Program-made: the position numbers and the translations under genes | Assembly: GCA_003343995.1 (NCBI GenBank) | Contig: QAKE01000045.1 | Location: 11,394-75,393 of the forward strand | From: Bacillota bacterium | GTDB lineage: Bacteria > Bacillota > Clostridia > Christensenellales > Borkfalkiaceae | Length of the DNA: 64,000 bases | Direction of reading: 5' to 3' | The notes under the pieces: model-generated | Database searches by the model: none | What the model was told of the DNA's origin: nothing | What the model saw: only the letters and a program-made list of their open reading frames with translations | In this document: positions 61,033 through 64,000 of the stretch, piece after piece | How the letters are laid out: each line of letters starts with the position of its first letter | Numbering within the stretch: the first letter of the stretch is position 1

Positions 61033-62211
61033 ATGGAAAAAACGAAATTAACCGCTGCCGTAAAATCCTGTTTTGCATGGATCGAAAACAATATGCTCAC
61101 CTTCGGGCGGGGCGCGTGAGGCGTATACGAACGCATCCGCACCGATATCAATATGCGCGTGGGCTACTGCCGCCCCGACACCGCGACGGAATACCTGCGG
61201 GCGGCGCGGCTTTACAAAACCAAGCTGGGAGACGGCAGTTACGACGAAGTTTACGAAAATCTCGTAAAATGGCTGATGTTCGCGCAGAACGACAAGGAAA
61301 AAAACGGAAACGAAACCTTTCCGTTTTATCTCGCGGACGGCTGCAAGGACCGGAAAGTGATGCAGATGCTGTTTCAGAACGACAACGGCAAAATCATGTT
61401 GAATCTGGCGCTGCTGTATCTCGAAACAAAGGATAAACGCCTGCTCGACATGGCGGAAAAGAGCGCGGATTTCTGGCTGTCCGTTCAGCGAGAAAACGGC
61501 ACGTATTACCATCCGTGTCTGAACATCGGAGAACCGGACAGCGCAGGCCCTTGTTTCGTTCTGTGGCCGATGGCGGCGTTTTTCGCCCTCTATAAAGCCA
61601 CGGGCGAAGAAAAGTACAAAGCGAGCGGCGAAAAGGCGTTTGCACACATGAAAACCCTGAAAACGAACGGGCGTTTGCGCACCTCTTACGAAATCGCCGA
61701 AACGGAGGCGTGGCGCCCCGTATCTTCCGAGCATTATATCGCGCTTTTATGCTACGCTATCTCCTACAATCTGCTGGGCGATCAACGCTTTTTAACGGAG
61801 GCGGAGGAGCTTTTGCCGTACGCGGAAACGTTCGTCGACGGGGAAACCGGCGCGATTAAAAACTGCGCGGAGGAGGACAAAACGCTTTCCTTAAACGACA
61901 ATCCCGATTTGTGCGACTTGGTGTATACGCAGGGATTTGCGCTCAACGCGTTTGCCGAACTTTATTTTGCCACGAAGGAGGAAAAATTTCTCGCCCGCGC
62001 GCAGAAGCTTGCGGAATTTTTGGCGGATATTCAGTGCAAAAACGATCTGCCCTGCGTAAACGGCGGCTGGCGCGGTTCGTACAACCTCAAAAGCAACCGC
62101 TACGACGGCAGATGCAACCAGCGCAACGACCTCGACGAGGGCGGGCAGTATTCGGTATACACCGGCTGGTGCGCCCTGCCCATCGCCTTCGGCATGCTGA
62201 AACTTTTATAA
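61033..62211 (+). pseudogene. Alpha/alpha-barrel glycosidase or epimerase-like gene with in-frame TGA
   Basis: The reading frame begins at ATG 61033 behind GGGAGG. It runs 28 codons to a TGA at 61117-61119 (GRGA-stop-GVYERIRTDIN) and then stays open to 62211, for 392 sense codons in total. The downstream part has YEVYENLVKWLMF-like helices, LNLALLYLETKDKRLLDMAEK (about 125-145), and CVNGGWRGSY and QYSVYTGWC near the C-terminus, typical of six-hairpin (alpha/alpha) sugar enzymes. A Trp codon (TGG) at the TGA would restore a plausible GAWGVYERI sequence. It is a single nonsense mutation, a sequencing error or a restart at 61153; other genes here use TGA as stop. Confidence 0.75.
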
Positions 62212-62309
62212 TAAAACGCCCGTTCCGATTTGAAATGCACCCCAAATGTCAGATACTCTTGGGGAAATTTCAAGAATCTTAAATCAAACAGCGTAAACAG
62301 CGAGTTCGT

Positions 62310-62348
62310 AAAAGTGCGACCGAGAAATTCTCGGTCGCACTTTTTTTG
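62310..62348 (+). terminator. Terminator
   Basis: AAGTGCGACCGAGAA and TTCTCGGTCGCACTT form a strong hairpin followed by TTTTT. It ends the carbohydrate locus. Confidence 0.88.
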
Positions 62349-62367
62349 CTTGTTCTATCTTGATTCT

Positions 62368-62589
62368 TTAACCAAAAAAGGTTAAATCAAGATTAAGACA
62401 GCTTGCTTGTTCGCTGGCACGATGCCCGTATTCTTTCATGTACGCAAACATCTTTTGAGGCGAGACTATTCCATCTTTAAAAAATGCGACATTAATGTCT
62501 ATCTGTTTGAAAGTAGAAGCATCTGACAAATATTGCTTAACACCTGTGTAATCAAAAGCCTCATTCCCTCTCAAACCAAGCATTATCAA
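62368..62589 (-). pseudogene. Unidentified short frame after the restriction-modification fragment
   Basis: An open frame of 73 codons continues in a different phase from the end of the restriction-modification fragment (GNEAFDYTGVKQYL then QIDINVAFFKDG and a Cys-containing end). I do not recognise it. It may be the frameshifted tail of the neighbouring gene or unrelated sequence joined to it. AT-rich, no ribosome site. Confidence 0.3.
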
Positions 62590-62917
62590 TCAAGTTGTTT
62601 TGTGCGTTGCATATCCATGATGGAGTAAACACCTCGGCTTTAGACTTCACTCTGTCGGCTTGTTCTTTTTTGGATTTTTCAACGCGAGGCTTTATGATGC
62701 TGCCGTTGCGTTTGATAATCGCATAAACATTTATGTTATCGCTTGCTTTATATCCCGGTCCGCGAGAAGAATAGTTATCCGTTGCCCAAATAAGATTTTT
62801 CTTTGTCGTGCGATCAGCCAACAGTATATCAAGCAGTCGGCTGTCAAGGTGATATAAATTGTTTTCTTTAATATCGATATTAGTCATTTCTTGTAGTTCT
62901 AGTTCCGTCAATTTCAT
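62561..62917 (-). pseudogene. Restriction-modification methylase-type gene, 5' fragment
   Basis: The 118 codons from ATG 62917 encode LTELELQEMTNIDIKENNLY and then IWATDNYSSRGPGYKASDNI, KSKAEVFTPSWICNAQNNLI and DNAWFERE before a stop. The FTPSWICN-QNN-L segment is typical of the N-terminus of proteins annotated as restriction endonuclease subunit M, which are normally over 300 residues. The gene is therefore cut off after roughly a third of its length. It overlaps the end of the RecG-like fragment by 38 bp. Confidence 0.55.
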
Positions 62918-63743
62918 CTTTTTTTCGCAAATGATAGCCACCGCCATTTCGCGAGCCCATAAATTCACAGTATTTAGCCAAACGCCTTTTTAGAGAGTTC
63001 TTTACCTTATCGATCGTTGCATTAGGATAAATAATTAGCATTTTGTTAAGCAACTGCATTGCGTTCAGTCCCGGATTTTCCTTTATCGTTTTCATTAAGG
63101 CAATCTCAAAATCTGTTAATGGGTCAAGTATCGGGTCAGGTATCGGGTCACTTAACGGGTCAATGTTGAAAATCAAATTAGGCAAAGTCAATTTGAAAAA
63201 GTTTTCGGTAGGGTCGAAAAAAGGTTGCTTTTCTTGTCCGGCGTAGGCGTTTAATATCCTCGGAATTCCCGTGCCGAAATTTTCAACGTAATTCAGTTTG
63301 CTTAAAATCCTGACCAAACCCGGATTGCGATAAGTCTGTATTCCGTCCATAATTTCTTCAAGCGTCGCTTTGTAAATTCCGCCCGGATTTGTTATTTTAA
63401 CTTTGTCTTCAAAAAATTCAATCTTAATATTCGAGCGTATAAAATAGTCTGCATGTGCAAACGCATTGAGAAGAGCCTCTCTTAACGCTGCTCCCGGATA
63501 TGCTTTTTTCTCAATACGCTTAAACGAAGAACCGTCAATAATAGCCGAGGTTTCATTATAGTTGTCCGCATGTTCCAAAACGTCGTTCAATACTTTTAAT
63601 AAAGAACCTTTATGTTCCGATTTCACGAGAAAATTCATGTTTTTATCGTATTTGGCAAATTTCACGACAATAGGAGACTGATCGGACATCAATAAAGCGA
63701 GATTAGTGTATTTATCATCTTTTGAAACCAAGTCGAGAGACGA
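62880..63743 (-). pseudogene. RecG/AlbA-family (COG2865) protein, 5'-truncated
   Basis: The frame encodes the C-terminal two-thirds of a putative transcriptional regulator of the AlbA_2/RecG-like group. DKYTNLALLMSDQSP is at the start, YPGAALREALLNAFAHADYF is the ATPase-like core, VKITNPGGI and RNPGLVRILSKLNYVENFGTG follow, and there is a C-terminal winged-helix. The repeated DPIPDPILDPLTD motif is at about 195-207. The N-terminal AlbA (Schlafen-like) domain is missing and there is no ATG or ribosome site; the homology begins abruptly near 63743. It is AT-rich like its neighbours. Confidence 0.75.
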
Positions 63744-64000
63744 AGCATTGTTATATGCAAAAAAATCGGAAGCAATGCAAAAGGAAAAAGATAATAATTC
63801 GCATTATACAAACGTAGGCAAAGAACTTGCAAGGACAAATCCGACGGAATATCGTCGTATAGTCCACGGAAAGCCGAAAACAATCGGAAGTTTTTTCGAT
63901 TCCGTTCTTTCGCTCTTTACTCCCGACGTCGTTCGGCAAGTTCCGCGATTGCAACAGATAGAAGCGGAAATCGAAGAAGAACGCAAAAAGCAAGAAAAAC
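63706..64000 (+). CDS. Unidentified plus-strand gene, partial
   Basis: The plus frame is open from 63682 to the window end with protein-like composition: YAKKSEAMQKEKDNNSHYTN, GKELARTNPTEYRRIVHGKP, then a hydrophobic FFDSVLSLFTPDVVRQV and a Glu/Lys-rich coiled-coil tail. The first ATG is at 63775; no ribosome site is visible. I cannot name a family; a mobilisation protein is one possibility. It appears to be 5'-truncated at the same point where the minus-strand RecG-like fragment ends. Confidence 0.45.
   Translation, partial: MYLSSFETKSRDEALLYAKKSEAMQKEKDNNSHYTNVGKELARTNPTEYRRIVHGKPKTIGSFFDSVLSLFTPDVVRQVPRLQQIEAEIEEERKKQEK

Noticed and set aside
61117..61119. TGA read as Trp or selenocysteine across the genome
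   Set aside because: purN, aroB, recF and the plsC-like gene end naturally at TGA, and no SECIS-like structure is apparent, so reassignment is unlikely.
1..64000. CRISPR arrays, rRNA or tRNA genes, prophage or intact insertion sequences
   Set aside because: No regularly spaced repeats, rRNA blocks, cloverleaf genes or intact transposase frames were recognised by reading; a dedicated tRNA and IS scan was not possible.

Overview
The window reads as chromosomal DNA of an anaerobic, probably endospore-forming member of the Clostridia. GC is fairly high across most of it, with two AT-rich patches. The evidence is SpoIIE, a YtxC-family sporulation protein, an NfnAB electron-bifurcating transhydrogenase, meso-diaminopimelate dehydrogenase, a flavin reductase-rubredoxin fusion, T-box and ZTP RNA switches, and strict sigma-A promoters with 17-bp spacers. 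An uncultured gut lineage such as Christensenellales is my guess from gene style only.

Left part (1-31 kb). A purine operon on the minus strand (purE-C-F-M-N-O-B and a stand-alone AICAR formyltransferase, cut by the window edge) is driven by a consensus promoter and a ZTP riboswitch with an overlapping terminator. A divergent FabT-like MarR regulator carries its own palindromic operator and overlaps a DegV/FakB fatty-acid-binding gene. Then come an MFS transporter pair, a T-box controlled thrS with ytxC, a calcium-type P-ATPase, a purine phosphoribosyltransferase, a PadR/DUF1700 regulatory pair whose operator-like palindrome recurs before the next membrane gene, and a sugar cassette (two TIM-barrel isomerases, Gfo/Idh/MocA oxidoreductase, ThuA) with a divergent AraC regulator. 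GltS, a PlsC-zinc ribbon protein, SDR-thyA-folA and three regulator or membrane genes, each with its own promoter, follow.

Middle (31-50.6 kb). NfnAB, a NatAB-type ABC exporter with a YbaK protein, a small HTH gene, trmB and a LOG-family protein precede a compact operon for chorismate, phenylalanine and tyrosine: aroF-tyrA-aroB-aroA-aroC-pheA-aroE/K-aroQ. Its leader encodes a 21-residue peptide with ten Phe/Tyr residues ahead of an intrinsic terminator, which is a textbook transcription-attenuation layout. recF and dnaA are divergent, and mnmG follows dnaA; dnaN and gyrB are not next to them.

Right part (50.6-64 kb). An AT-rich insert carries a macro-domain/HTH protein and a von Willebrand A protein. 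It is followed by the rubredoxin fusion, a TfoX-like gene, RNase P RNA, ddh and spoIIE. A dispersed inverted repeat separates these from a second carbohydrate locus (a 708-residue glycosidase-like protein, AraC, and an alpha/alpha-barrel protein broken by an in-frame TGA). The last 1.7 kb is AT-rich and decayed: fragments of a restriction-modification gene, a RecG/AlbA-family gene and an unidentified plus-strand gene.
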